From CATOSK01 sp963665735 (GTDB taxonomy: Bacteria > Chloroflexota > Dehalococcoidia > Lucifugimonadales > UBA3495), in contig OY762444.1 of the NCBI GenBank assembly GCA_963665735.1, forward strand, positions 1,240,001 to 1,304,000: DNA of 64,000 bases, written 5' to 3'. The notes under the pieces were generated by a model, which was not told the DNA's origin, did not search any database, and saw nothing but the letters and a program-made list of their open reading frames with translations. Both the position numbers and the translations under genes were made by a program. Position 1 is the stretch's first letter. Every line of letters begins with the position of its first letter. Positions 8,332-18,700 of the stretch are shown piece after piece.

Positions 8332-11300
8332 CTACATACTGGCGGCGGCCTCGGCGGCGGCGCGTCTCATCTCGGCGATCCGCTCGCGTTCGGCGATGGC
8401 GCCCGGCGACTGGGACTGGTAGAAGGCCCGGCCACTGGCAAGTTGGCCGGCCTGGTAGTTGACGTTAGCGGCCCGGCGGGCCCCGGAACGGGCGCCGCCG
8501 GCGGCGCCGGAGGCCACCCGGCGGAAGAAACCGGGCTGGGACTCGGACTCGGAGGAAGACGTTGCTCCCGCCCCGCTCGGGGTCAGGAGGTAACCGCCGC
8601 CCGGCGCGGCGCCGCCGGAACCGGCTCCGGAGGGAACGGCCCCGCCGGCGGAACCCGAAGGCGCCGACCCGCCCGAGAAGGGACGCCGGCTCACCGAGGA
8701 CATCACCCCGGGAGAAACCCCCTGGGGCCCGCTGCCGGAGGGAGATGGGACGCCGCCGGAGGGAGCGGCCGGCCCCAAGCCGCCGCTACCACCGCCCCCA
8801 CCCGGGGGAGTGGCGCCGGCGCCGCCGGCCGCCATGCCCCGGGCTCCCCCGATCACCCCGCCCACGACACCTCCGGTGACCACCATGGTTCCCGCCAGGG
8901 CCATCTTACCCACCTCCCCGAAGGAGCCGAACAATCCCTGGGAGGCCGGGTTGACGATCTTGGGAACGTCCGCCGCCAGGGACAGGGTGAGGAAGGCCAG
9001 GATCATCCCCACCACCATGGCCACGAATCCCGTCTCCACTCCGGAGGCCAGGTAGGCTCCCAGCATACTGGCGCCGATGAAGATGACCAGCAGCACCATC
9101 ACCTGCTGGAAGGTGGTGCCCAGGAACATACTGACCCACTTCTTGGTCCAGTGGGCGGTGGAGTCGCTGGCGTAGAAGGCGAAGGCCAGGGGCGAGACCG
9201 CGATGAGGACCGCCAGTAGCGCCAGCCGTATTAGCATAGCCAGGAACACCTTGGCGAAGAGGTAGAGCAGGAAGAGCAATACGAAGAGCACCACTATGGC
9301 CAGGGCGAACAGCAACAGGAAGTTGCTCAGCAGGTAGAGCAGCGTGTAGTCACTGATGTTCTTGAGGTTCTCATACCAAGACATGAAACCGTCGGTGAGG
9401 CCGCCGAAGGTCAGTCCCACCGCTCCCCACATGGTCATCCCGGTGTGCTGGGCGAAGAAGCAGGTCAGGTCCGAGGCCAGGATGAGGACCATCTTGCAGA
9501 TGAACAGGCTGGACCAGGCCAGGATCAGGGCCACGATGAAACGGGGCAGGAGTTCCCGGAACCCCACCGCCGGCTGGGGATCCAGCCATACGTCGTAGGT
9601 CATGCGGAGTCCCTGCCAGACCAGGAGGAAGAAGAGGACGGAGCCGGCGACCACCCAGACCATGTTCCAGACCATCTTCACCACCGGGTTGTCCCAGGTG
9701 AAGAGGGCGGGGGTCGCGGAGAAGATGTCGCCGCAGATGTCGGTACCGGTGAGGGAGAGGAGGCCCGGACGGAACCCGTCGGACTGGTACCCCAGGACGG
9801 TATCCTGTGTGGAGGGCCGGCAGTCGTAGAGGTCCTGAATCCGGTCCACGTCGGAGGCCGGGTCCGTCACCTCATCGCAGGCCGCTCGCTCTCCCACCAG
9901 CCAGAGCATCTCGGAGAAGGGGCCGACCCTGTAGGAAGGATCCCCCGGAGACCCCACGTAGGGCGCCACCTGGAACCCGTGGGTGAACCCCGGCGCCAGG
10001 GGCATATTTTCCAGGAGCTGGTTGAAAATCTTCGGGTGACTGCTCACTTGGCGCGCCGTGACATAACGATTGGAAACGATATCCGCTGCGGTGATCCCAA
10101 CCCCGAGGGAACCCAGATCCACCAGGGGCTCGGAGCCGCCGCTGGTTATAACCTCACTCGGATAGTGATCCAGGCCTCCCACCGAAAAACCATCCACCCG
10201 GTAACGGTAAAAATCTTTGGGCGAACCCGAAGGTTTGACGGTGACCCTGACCCACTTGGGCAACACGAAGGAGAACCCCTCCTCGGGAACCTCCCGGGCC
10301 ACCGAGCGCTGGTCCGGGAACACCTTCACCACGAAGCCGGAGATTACGTCGCTGACCCGGGGAGATATTCCCTGCCAGCGATAGTCCCAGTCCAGGTAAA
10401 GGCGGGTGAGCCCCCGGTTGTAGGGCGTCAGCTTCGTTCCCGGCCCCACCGGGTCAGGCGCCTTGTCAAAGACCGGCTGGGAGAATCCCACTCCCTGCAC
10501 CTGGGCCACGCTCATGAAGTCCTCCTCGCCGTAACTCCGGTAGTGGGCCTCCGGGGGGAGGTCCCGCCGGTACTCGTAGAAGCTCACCCCCCCGGGAGAC
10601 GGGGGGTCCACGAACTCCGCCTTCCGGATGCCCAGCTTGAACTCGGGCAGACGGATACACTCTCCCCGGAATATCAGGTCCGCCTCAGCATCACAGGTGC
10701 TGACCTCCGGCGAGGAAATACGGTGGCACCGGGAACGGCCGTCTTCCCGGCTGGCCACGGCCGCGTTCACCACCAGGCGCCCGTCCTGGTCGACGACGGT
10801 GGGATTGGATGGGCCGGCATCCCCCACGTCCATTACCCCGTCCACCTTGGACATTCCCGCGCAGACCAGTTCCGTAGTCTTAACCCCCGCCTGGACCGGA
10901 GCCTTGGCTACCGCCACCGTCACCCGGGAGACCACAGACATGACCTCGCTGAAAAGGTCGTCAACCCAGCCGAAGAGGGTTCCCCCCAACTTCTCCACCA
11001 CCGACTTGGTTTCCACCTCGGAGGGGTCGAAGCCCGAGGGATAGACCAGCATCCGGCAGACCACCCGACGGAGATACCGCTTGGGGAGGAAGTAACCCGG
11101 GACAATTTCTCCCCCCTCCACCAGCGCTGGCAGGTGAACCTGCAGTTCCCCGGTCCTGACGTCGGCTTCGTAGAAGGTCACCACCATCAGGTAGGGAAGG
11201 TTGGGATTGATGGGACCCCCGGGCCAGGAGGCCTGGTGAGCCTCCCGCAACCCGGAGGCATTCGGCATACCGTGACGCGCGTACCAGTCCGCCCCCCGGT

Positions 11301-13296
11301 CCCGGTCCACGTCGCCCAGGGGACTGGATTCCAGGATGGAGAAGTCGAAGCGGGTCATGTCGCGGACTCCGAGGACCTCGTCCGAATCCTCGGGGCTCTC
11401 CGCTCCCCGGCGGACCAGCATTGTATCGTTCAGGACCCGGTCGTCATCCGTGCCTTCGTAGTCGAAGGGAAAATGGACGTTGTCCAGCGCGCCGTCCCGG
11501 ATGTTGGTCAAACTCCAGTTGGTGGGAAGGTTCTTGCAGGAACTCTCGTTCACCGCCAACGGGATGACGGATTCCAGGTCAGCCGAGTAGTCCGACTCGG
11601 CCTCCAGGGGACAGTGGGGAACGGTGGTGGACCCGGATGGAACCGCGCTCCCGTCCGCCGGAAAATCCAGGGCGTCGGTCCCGTAGGCGCTGTTGACCAC
11701 GAAATTCGTCCCCGTGGGAGTCAACCAGTAGACCCACAGGGGGCTGCGATAGCCGTCGGTGGGCAGCCGGTAGAGGTACCAGTTGAGGTCTTCGAGGTTC
11801 ACCGGCCACCTGATGTGCTCGGCAGTGGAGCGGGTCATCGCGGAAGAAACGGGATAGAGAGAACCGTCGGTCCGGTAGGGACGGCTCAGGCTCGGCTGGC
11901 GGTAACCCGAATGGACGAAGGCGGAACCAACATAAGTATTATCGACCCGGGGCCACTCGTTGTGAGCTGCCTCCCGGTTAGAACTGGATGAGGAGCCAAG
12001 CGCGTAGGTCCAGGGATCCCGTCCCATCGCTGGGAGAGGCCGGACCGTCTTGATACGTTCCGCCTCGGCGAAAAACTCGGGGATGTCCTCCCGGTAATCC
12101 TCTCTCAGCCGTATGGAAATCCTCAACTCGTCCGCATCGGTATCCTCCTGGAACTGGCGGGAGTACCCCGGTCCGGAGAGATGCCGGTAGGGGAGGGAGG
12201 ACGGGGGAACCAGCCTGGGGTCCAACTCCACCGTCTGCTCCGTCCGTACCAGGTTGCCCGAGGCGTCCGTGGTGCCGTCGGAAACCAGGATGGTCCGCTC
12301 GCCGGCGCCGGTGACGTTCTCCTCAAATTGGCCGTCGTTCTGCTCCCGCATATTGACGTGAGCGGTAACCGTCTGGGGATTGCTAGTCAGCGTGGTGGTC
12401 TCGCTGCACGACGTGCCGCTGCAGGTCGAAGTCCGAGTCTGAGTGAACTGCTGGGCCACCACCTCGGTGGTGCCGATGTGGGTGACGCCGCCGCCCCCGG
12501 CATGGGAGGTCGTGCCCTCGGTGAGGTCCACCCAGCCGGCCAGCTGGTCCCGGGCCATGGCCACGTAATCGGCGCCAACCCCGCCCGAGGGATTGGAAGG
12601 GTCGTGCCACCCCGAGGAGAAGGAGGTCACTCCCGCGTCGTAATGAGCGCCCAGGGAACGGCGGAGGCGATAATCCTCCAAATCATCCGTGACCACGCCA
12701 TCAATCCAGGGAAGGAGCAGACGGCGTTCCTCGTCGGGGTTATTTGCGTAAGCCGATGGACTTATGTCGTAAACCGGCGGGGAGTTGGTCTGCAGGACGT
12801 CCCTCAACATCTGGACCCGGCGGTCTTTCAGCTCGCTGACCGAGGCCGTGTTGAATACGTCCACGTACATACCATAGTCGACCAGTTCCGGCAGGGTGGC
12901 GTAGAGGGAAAAAACGTCCAAGTTCTCTTGAGTGAGCCCGCCGGTCAGCCTGGGATCGGAAGCGCTGACGCGATGGTTGCTCAGATAATCATCACCATCG
13001 AGGATGTACTCCCGTCCCCGGAGCTCGGAGATCTCTCCGGTATCCACCGCGAACTCCTCGTGGTCAACACCCCAACTGGCGTCATCGTCGGCACCAACTC
13101 TTCCGCTGGTCCAGCAGGCGTAAGCGTCGCCGGCGCTGTCCTGAGGGCCGGAGTAGGGAGCAAAGGCATCTTTGCCCGGAACGGGACCCCGGGCCTCCGC
13201 CTTCGGAGGCGAGCCATGGGTTCCCAGCAGAAGAACCACCAGAGCCAGGATAGTCCACCCGATGACCCGTCTATTGAAGAGAACCGGCAATCGCAT
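8332..13296 (-). CDS. Giant VirB6/TrbL-like protein with large ectodomain
   Basis: A 1654-residue protein. A signal peptide or first helix spans about residues 10-25. About 1150 residues of predicted extracellular domain follow, rich in aromatic and Asp residues, with several cysteines. From about residue 1205 there is a cluster of about seven membrane helices (for example the stretch with FFLLVWQGLRMTYD, then LLYLLSNFLLLFALAIVVLF), as in TrbL/VirB6 polytopic channel proteins. The last 180 residues are a Gly/Pro/Ser-rich disordered tail ending in an Ala/Glu/Arg helix. It is the first gene of the secretion operon. Ordinary VirB6 proteins are about 300 residues, so the ectodomain is a notable addition, possibly for contact with a partner cell or the envelope. 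Confidence 0.72.
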   Translation of the reverse strand: MRLPVLFNRRVIGWTILALVVLLLGTHGSPPKAEARGPVPGKDAFAPYSGPQDSAGDAYACWTSGRVGADDDASWGVDHEEFAVDTGEISELRGREYILDGDDYLSNHRVSASDPRLTGGLTQENLDVFSLYATLPELVDYGMYVDVFNTASVSELKDRRVQMLRDVLQTNSPPVYDISPSAYANNPDEERRLLLPWIDGVVTDDLEDYRLRRSLGAHYDAGVTSFSSGWHDPSNPSGGVGADYVAMARDQLAGWVDLTEGTTSHAGGGGVTHIGTTEVVAQQFTQTRTSTCSGTSCSETTTLTSNPQTVTAHVNMREQNDGQFEENVTGAGERTILVSDGTTDASGNLVRTEQTVELDPRLVPPSSLPYRHLSGPGYSRQFQEDTDADELRISIRLREDYREDIPEFFAEAERIKTVRPLPAMGRDPWTYALGSSSSSNREAAHNEWPRVDNTYVGSAFVHSGYRQPSLSRPYRTDGSLYPVSSAMTRSTAEHIRWPVNLEDLNWYLYRLPTDGYRSPLWVYWLTPTGTNFVVNSAYGTDALDFPADGSAVPSGSTTVPHCPLEAESDYSADLESVIPLAVNESSCKNLPTNWSLTNIRDGALDNVHFPFDYEGTDDDRVLNDTMLVRRGAESPEDSDEVLGVRDMTRFDFSILESSPLGDVDRDRGADWYARHGMPNASGLREAHQASWPGGPINPNLPYLMVVTFYEADVRTGELQVHLPALVEGGEIVPGYFLPKRYLRRVVCRMLVYPSGFDPSEVETKSVVEKLGGTLFGWVDDLFSEVMSVVSRVTVAVAKAPVQAGVKTTELVCAGMSKVDGVMDVGDAGPSNPTVVDQDGRLVVNAAVASREDGRSRCHRISSPEVSTCDAEADLIFRGECIRLPEFKLGIRKAEFVDPPSPGGVSFYEYRRDLPPEAHYRSYGEEDFMSVAQVQGVGFSQPVFDKAPDPVGPGTKLTPYNRGLTRLYLDWDYRWQGISPRVSDVISGFVVKVFPDQRSVAREVPEEGFSFVLPKWVRVTVKPSGSPKDFYRYRVDGFSVGGLDHYPSEVITSGGSEPLVDLGSLGVGITAADIVSNRYVTARQVSSHPKIFNQLLENMPLAPGFTHGFQVAPYVGSPGDPSYRVGPFSEMLWLVGERAACDEVTDPASDVDRIQDLYDCRPSTQDTVLGYQSDGFRPGLLSLTGTDICGDIFSATPALFTWDNPVVKMVWNMVWVVAGSVLFFLLVWQGLRMTYDVWLDPQPAVGFRELLPRFIVALILAWSSLFICKMVLILASDLTCFFAQHTGMTMWGAVGLTFGGLTDGFMSWYENLKNISDYTLLYLLSNFLLLFALAIVVLFVLLFLLYLFAKVFLAMLIRLALLAVLIAVSPLAFAFYASDSTAHWTKKWVSMFLGTTFQQVMVLLVIFIGASMLGAYLASGVETGFVAMVVGMILAFLTLSLAADVPKIVNPASQGLFGSFGEVGKMALAGTMVVTGGVVGGVIGGARGMAAGGAGATPPGGGGGSGGLGPAAPSGGVPSPSGSGPQGVSPGVMSSVSRRPFSGGSAPSGSAGGAVPSGAGSGGAAPGGGYLLTPSGAGATSSSESESQPGFFRRVASGAAGGARSGARRAANVNYQAGQLASGRAFYQSQSPGAIAERERIAEMRRAAAEAAASM

Positions 13297-13347
13297 AGGG
13301 AGAGCCTAGCACCGCAGACCCCACTGCCGGATTTGCAGTTCCAAGGG

Positions 13348-13353
13348 TATAAT
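13348..13353 (+). promoter_or_regulatory. Candidate -10 box for the 13401 lipoprotein
   Basis: TATAAT lies 48 bp before the ATG, in the 104-bp gap between divergent genes. The -35 position 17 bases upstream (TGCCGG) is a weak match. GGAGGG follows at about 13391, just before the ATG at 13401. Confidence 0.4.
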
Positions 13354-13400
13354 TCCGAAGGCAGAGAAGCAGGGAAAATCGAGAAACCTGGAGGGAGAGC

Positions 13401-15209
13401 ATGAGAAAAGCGGCAGGGACAATCGCCATCGCCATCGCCATTCTGCTGGCTGTCGCCTGCGGAGGGGACACCCTGCCCGCCGAGGTGGCGGATCAGACGG
13501 CGCCGCCGCGGGAACCCGAACCCGCCGCCCAGGCGGGCCCGACCCCCACCAGGACGACCCCGATACCGGAGTCCCAATTGACCAGGGCAACGGAGGAATC
13601 GCAGGCGACGCCTACCGCGGAACCGGCCCGGGTTGAAACCCCGACCGTGGAACCCGCCGGGGAGGAAACCGGGGGAGAGAACGGCGGGGCCACGGAAACC
13701 CCGGAGCAGCAGGCCAGTGAAACAATGACCCCGCAAGACGCGCTCCGGAGCATACCGCCGGATCCCCGGACCACCGACGAGTTCGTGCTCCAGGAGTCCT
13801 TCTACGCCGGGATGGACCTGAAGCAATACGAGCTGGACCCCGAGGAACCGCTGGATAGTTCGTTACCCTCAGACAGTTATTCACCCCATTTTTTCCATCC
13901 CATGAGCAAAATGGACCCTGACAGGCTACAAAAGAACCGGTTCCTGCACCTGTTCCCTCACCTGCACAGCCTGGTGGAGCTGGAGAGCGATAACCTGAGG
14001 CGCGGATACTACGTCACGATGTTAAACGACAAGTTGGACGTGAACGACCAAACCTTCTTCGCCCACGGATGGGGAGACATCTCCGCGGACAGGGGCGGCA
14101 TCACATACTTCATAAACTATCCGTGGTTCGAACCCGTCCACCTGAACGAAATCACATTCCTGGGAGAAGCATACGCCTATTTTGGAAGCAGACCGAGAAA
14201 CAGGTGGATTGACCAAACGACGGACTGGCATTCCAACGAAAAGCAACCCTGGCCACCCTGGTTCGGCGACGACTCCCTGCGGGGAGTGTTATTGGAAACC
14301 GTGGCCGGGCTGATTGAGCAAGCGACCGTTCCAGAAGCGGAACCCATGCCCCGGGGATGGTGGGGAGAGGGCGTGCCATACCGACATTACACGGATGACA
14401 GGCAAGAAAAAGACCCCCCACCGGTCAGAAGGGATTGGAGCATTAGTGAATTCATATCCACCGGATACACCCCGGAAACCAAGTCATTCCATCCAGGGTC
14501 TCCCGACAAGAGTCCGGAAACCGGAGCAGCCTTAACGGATATGCGCGGCCACCGAACGCCGGAGGTCACCTGGGAACTGGTGGACGACCTCCTTCCGATA
14601 GTCCGGGTCAACGTATTTTCAGAACAAGCGCTCCCCCTGAGAATCCCGGGAGTACCTGAATCGGAAGAGCCGATCAGATACACCGTATCCTTCGTGGTGT
14701 CCTTCCAGAACCGTTGGCAGAGCTTCAGCGACCCGGACCGGTGGATGAACCGGTTCCGGGCCGACCTGGAGAAATACAAGGGGGCCCCCTGGACTCCGGA
14801 CCCGGCCATTGACGACAAGTATCCCAACTACTGGGACGACACCGATTATATGCACCACCGGATCATAGGGCCGGTGGTGATGACGGTACACCCCGCACGG
14901 AACCGCGAGTCCTATGTCTTGAAACCTGGGAATTACAGCGCGCTCCCCAGGATAGACCACTGGCCGGCGCCCGGGCACGTGCTGACCCCGGCCCAGGTTC
15001 CGCTGGCCAGCGAAGAGGAGGTTGGAGGCGAACTGGGCCCAAGAAGCTGGGGCGCCTCCGGGGTTTCAGTTCTTAGGCAATGGCCGATTTACCAGGATCC
15101 CAGTCCAGGTTTCCCCCTGCCGGGGCACGTGCTGGTCTTCCCCGGCGTGGGGCCGGGGACGGACGTCTGGGAGGCCATGGGCATGGATGAGAAGGACGGG
15201 GGGTGGTAA
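13401..15209 (+). CDS. Large lipoprotein with Thr/Pro/Glu linker
   Basis: A 602-residue protein with a type II signal peptide: helix IAIAIAILLAVAC with lipobox LAVAC, Cys20 lipidated. A long acidic Pro/Thr/Glu linker covers about residues 35-115, then a domain of about 490 residues rich in Trp, Tyr and Pro. GGAGGG precedes the ATG. It is divergent from the secretion operon. The last 43 codons are duplicated at 20373-20501, downstream of the STAND gene, suggesting recombination or a lost paralogue. Codon use inside the domain (about 13.9-14.9 kb) is more AT-rich than in its linker. Function unknown. Confidence 0.78.
   Translation: MRKAAGTIAIAIAILLAVACGGDTLPAEVADQTAPPREPEPAAQAGPTPTRTTPIPESQLTRATEESQATPTAEPARVETPTVEPAGEETGGENGGATETPEQQASETMTPQDALRSIPPDPRTTDEFVLQESFYAGMDLKQYELDPEEPLDSSLPSDSYSPHFFHPMSKMDPDRLQKNRFLHLFPHLHSLVELESDNLRRGYYVTMLNDKLDVNDQTFFAHGWGDISADRGGITYFINYPWFEPVHLNEITFLGEAYAYFGSRPRNRWIDQTTDWHSNEKQPWPPWFGDDSLRGVLLETVAGLIEQATVPEAEPMPRGWWGEGVPYRHYTDDRQEKDPPPVRRDWSISEFISTGYTPETKSFHPGSPDKSPETGAALTDMRGHRTPEVTWELVDDLLPIVRVNVFSEQALPLRIPGVPESEEPIRYTVSFVVSFQNRWQSFSDPDRWMNRFRADLEKYKGAPWTPDPAIDDKYPNYWDDTDYMHHRIIGPVVMTVHPARNRESYVLKPGNYSALPRIDHWPAPGHVLTPAQVPLASEEEVGGELGPRSWGASGVSVLRQWPIYQDPSPGFPLPGHVLVFPGVGPGTDVWEAMGMDEKDGGW
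15081..15209 (+). repeat. 129-bp direct repeat, copy A (lipoprotein gene 3' end)
   Basis: This is the end of the 13401-15209 gene. Its first 50 bases and last 47 or so are almost identical to 20373-20501, while about 30 bases in the middle differ. Both copies have the same length and keep the reading frame. The two copies bracket the CRISPR-like repeats and the STAND gene. Confidence 0.85.
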
Positions 15210-15233
15210 GGGGAGGCCGATAGCCCCAGATAC

Positions 15234-15430
15234 GTTTGCCACCGCCTTTCGGCGGTAGCTCCAACGTGATTGTCCCTTTGGAAGCGGCACGACATCGTTA
15301 CCCGCACTGACCGTTTGACCCATTTCCATCGCCGAAAGGCAGTGGCTCCATTGAAGCCGTACTATTCTTCCTCCTGGTCTGGCAAGGATTTCGCTTCTCA
15401 ACCGCCGAAAGGCAGTAGCAACATGAAAAC
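15234..15430 (+). repeat. Degenerate CRISPR-like repeats (three units)
   Basis: Units at 15234-15269, 15322-15357 and 15395-15430, each about 36 bases. They share a CCGAAAGGC(A/G)GT core able to form a small hairpin, and the last ends in GAAAAC. Units 2 and 3 start exactly 73 bases apart, equal to a 36-base repeat plus a 37-base spacer. The first unit is more diverged and spaced irregularly. No cas gene is in the window. The remainder of the 516-bp gap before 15726 shows no gene. Confidence 0.5.
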
Positions 15431-15725
15431 CCGTGTTGATTGACCGGCTGGTTTTCGGCTACATCAGCTCTTCCAATATGGAGAACGACACCCGAGAATA
15501 CGGGTTGAAACAAGTAGCGTTCCGCACAAGCGGGGTTAAAGGTTAGGCGTCGGTCGGCATTGTCTGTTCAGTCGCCTAGTTGACTGTATCCCGAAACGAA
15601 AGAATTTAACCAAGCGGCGAATACGGGCACGGACTGGACAGAGATCGACCAGTTGGAACACACGCTACGAAGACTGACCGACGCCGCGGTCTCGGCAGTT
15701 TCATAGAGAAAAGAAGGTACCCAGA

Positions 15726-18700
15726 ATGAACAATATCTATTGGTCAGAGATACGCCCATTAAACGGTTCACAGCGCGACGGCTTCGAAGAACTTTGCGCC
15801 CAACTAGCCCGCCTGGAAACCCCGCCCGAAGCCAATTTCGTACGCACCGGCAACCCCGACAGCGGGGTTGAATGCTACTGCACATTTGAGAACGGCGACG
15901 AATGGGGTTGGCAGGCGAAGTACTTCCTGCATTCGACCGGCGTTTCACAGTGGCAGCAGATAAAAAATTCTGTCAATGCTGCGTTACACGGACACCCCAG
16001 CCTTACTCGGTACATAGTTTGTTTACCTATCGACCTGCCCGATAGAAGGTCATCTAACGGTAGATCCGCCAGGCAACGCTGGGACGAGTTAGTTCAGGAA
16101 TGGAAACAAGCGGCGACGCAGAGCGGCATGAGCGTCGAATTCGAGCTGTGGGACGCCAGTGCGCTCATAAGCCGCTTGACTAAACCAGAGCACGCAGGAA
16201 CCTTACGCTATTGGTTTGACACGACCGTGTTCGATGATGCGTGGTTCCGCTCCCGCCTTGACGAATCCAAAAATGCCGCCGGCGCCAGGTACACCCCTGA
16301 AGTTCACGTGTCAACCAGCGTACCGGCAACCGAAGCCTTGGAAACATTCGCGCGAACAGAAAATGGCATCAACCACATAAAATCACTCGCCGTAGAAATA
16401 CGCCGGCGTACAAGCTGCGTTAGCCAAGCGGAGCGAGAACGCCTCGAATCAGAGCACGGCTTGCCGTTCTCCGGCTTCGCGGCCAGTGTAGCCGCCGTAC
16501 TGGAGAAATTTGCTTACCTGCAATACGAACCGTTTGGACAATACCCGTTTGGCGAAATCGTCGCGGATCTGGATTCAGCCATAGGTTCAGCCGACCAAAT
16601 CGAGGAACAGTTGCAAAACCTCGCGTTCGAAGAAGGAATGCGGAGCCAAGACCAGCACGCCTCAAACAACTACCAGAACACCCTCGGAAGGTTTCGATAC
16701 ATCCCGCCAGAGCTACGAAAGGCGAAAACGGAAATCGAACTATCCGCCAAGTTTGCGAACAGCAACCTGATGATACTGACCGGGAAAGCAGGAGTCGGCA
16801 AGACACACCTACTGTGCGATTTCGCAGAGCGTCAGCTCAGTTCCGGAACCCCGACCATCCTGCTGATGGGGCAAAGATTCACTTCAGCCGACGACCCCAT
16901 CAGACAGATCATTGCTCAGTTGGACTACCCACAAGACGGCACGTTTGAGGAATTCGTCAGGGCATTGGAGTCCGCTGCCAAAGTAGCGGGTCGGCGGGCG
17001 TTGGTTATTCTCGACGCCCTCAACGAGGGACAAGGCAAAACACTTTGGGAACCAAACTTGGCTGCGCTTATTGACCGTATCGGCAAGTCCCCTTGGATCG
17101 GACTCCTGCTATCTGTGCGCGAAGAATACTTGACCGATGTGATTCCAGATGAGGTGAGAAACCAAGCCCCTATCTCAACACACTACGGTTTCGAAGGCAT
17201 TGAGTTCGACGCCGTCAAGACGTTCTTCGAATACTACAACCTTGAACTGCCTTCAACGCCAATTCTACAGCCGGAGTTCAGCAATCCCTTATGGCTCAAA
17301 GTCATCTGCGAAGGGTTGCAGAGTGCGGGCGAAAAACGGTTGCCGCGCGGAATGCACGGCATCACCAAACCATTGGGCCTGTACACCGAAGCAATCAACC
17401 AGAATCTGGCTAAACCAGACGCCCTCGACTATGACGCGAGCGGCAACCTGGTTGAACAAGCCGTCATCAAACTGGCCGAACGTATGATGCTCGAAAACGC
17501 CTCATGGTTAGACCGGACAGACGCACAGGAAACTGTTGATCAACTGCTGCCGAACCGGACGTTTTCGAAATCGTTGTACCACGGCTTGGCAACGGAAGGA
17601 ATACTGACAGAAGTGAAGGGATACGACGGCAATAGCGAAGTCGTGGTGTTCGCTTACGAACGGATTGCCGATCACCTGAAAGTGAAATTCTTACTCAGCG
17701 AGGTCGACGCCGACTCGGCCAAGGAGGCGTTCGAGAAAGGCGGGCCACTAGAATTCGTCAACGACGGCACTTACGTCCCTGGGGGCATCATTGAAGCCCT
17801 GCATACGCAGGTCCCAGAAAGGACAGGTAAGGAACTGGTTGAACTGTGTCCCAAACTAGGAAAACGGTTCAATGCCGTGGAAGCTTTTAGCCAAAGCGTA
17901 ATCTGGCGTAGCCCATGCACCGTCACGGACACCACCAAGCGGATTCTTTCCGAGTTGGTACAGAGGCGGGAGGGTTATTGGAACCCGGCGCTGGAGGCGT
18001 TGCTTACCATTGCCGTAGTCCAAGACCACCCTCTGAACATTGAGTACCTAGACCATCTGCTAAGTTCTTACGAAATGGCTGACCGGGACGCTTGGTGGAG
18101 CGTACATCTCCACAGGTCATGGGGCAATAATGGACCTGTTGACCGTTTGATCGAGTGGGCCCTGTCCGCAAATCCGAGAGACCTCGACGACCAAGCTATT
18201 GACCTGGCCACAACCACCTTGGCATGGACGCTTACGGCATCCAACCGATTCGTTCGAGACAATGCCACCAAGGCATTGGTTAGTCTCTTGGACGGGAGGC
18301 TCACAGCAGTTGAGAGCTTGGTGGGACGTTTCGCAGACGTGGATGACCCCTACGTTACGGAGCGCATCTACGCGGTCGCCTACGGGGTCGCGATGCGTAA
18401 CAGCCAAGCGTCGGAAGTCGGACGTCTTGCGGAACTGGTGTACAACCGCGTATTTGCCCAAGGCACTCCCCCACCCCACATGATGACGCGCGATTATGCC
18501 CGTGGCGTAATCGAACGCGCTTCTTACCTAGGCGCTGACCTAGACATAGACTGGACAGTAGTCAGACCACCGTACAAAAGCACCTGGCCAGAGATTCCGA
18601 GTCAAGAAGAAACCGAATCACTGAAATACAGCATGGAGAAATCGTCGGGAGAAAACCCCAATGCGGAGCCAGGCTGGTGGCAAATCCGGTTCTCATTGGG

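Noticed and set aside
9445..11991. 848-residue plus-strand ORF opposite the giant VirB6-like gene
   Set aside because: Composition is Gly/His/Gln/Arg/Pro-rich, with no domain and no ribosome binding site; it mirrors the minus-strand gene.
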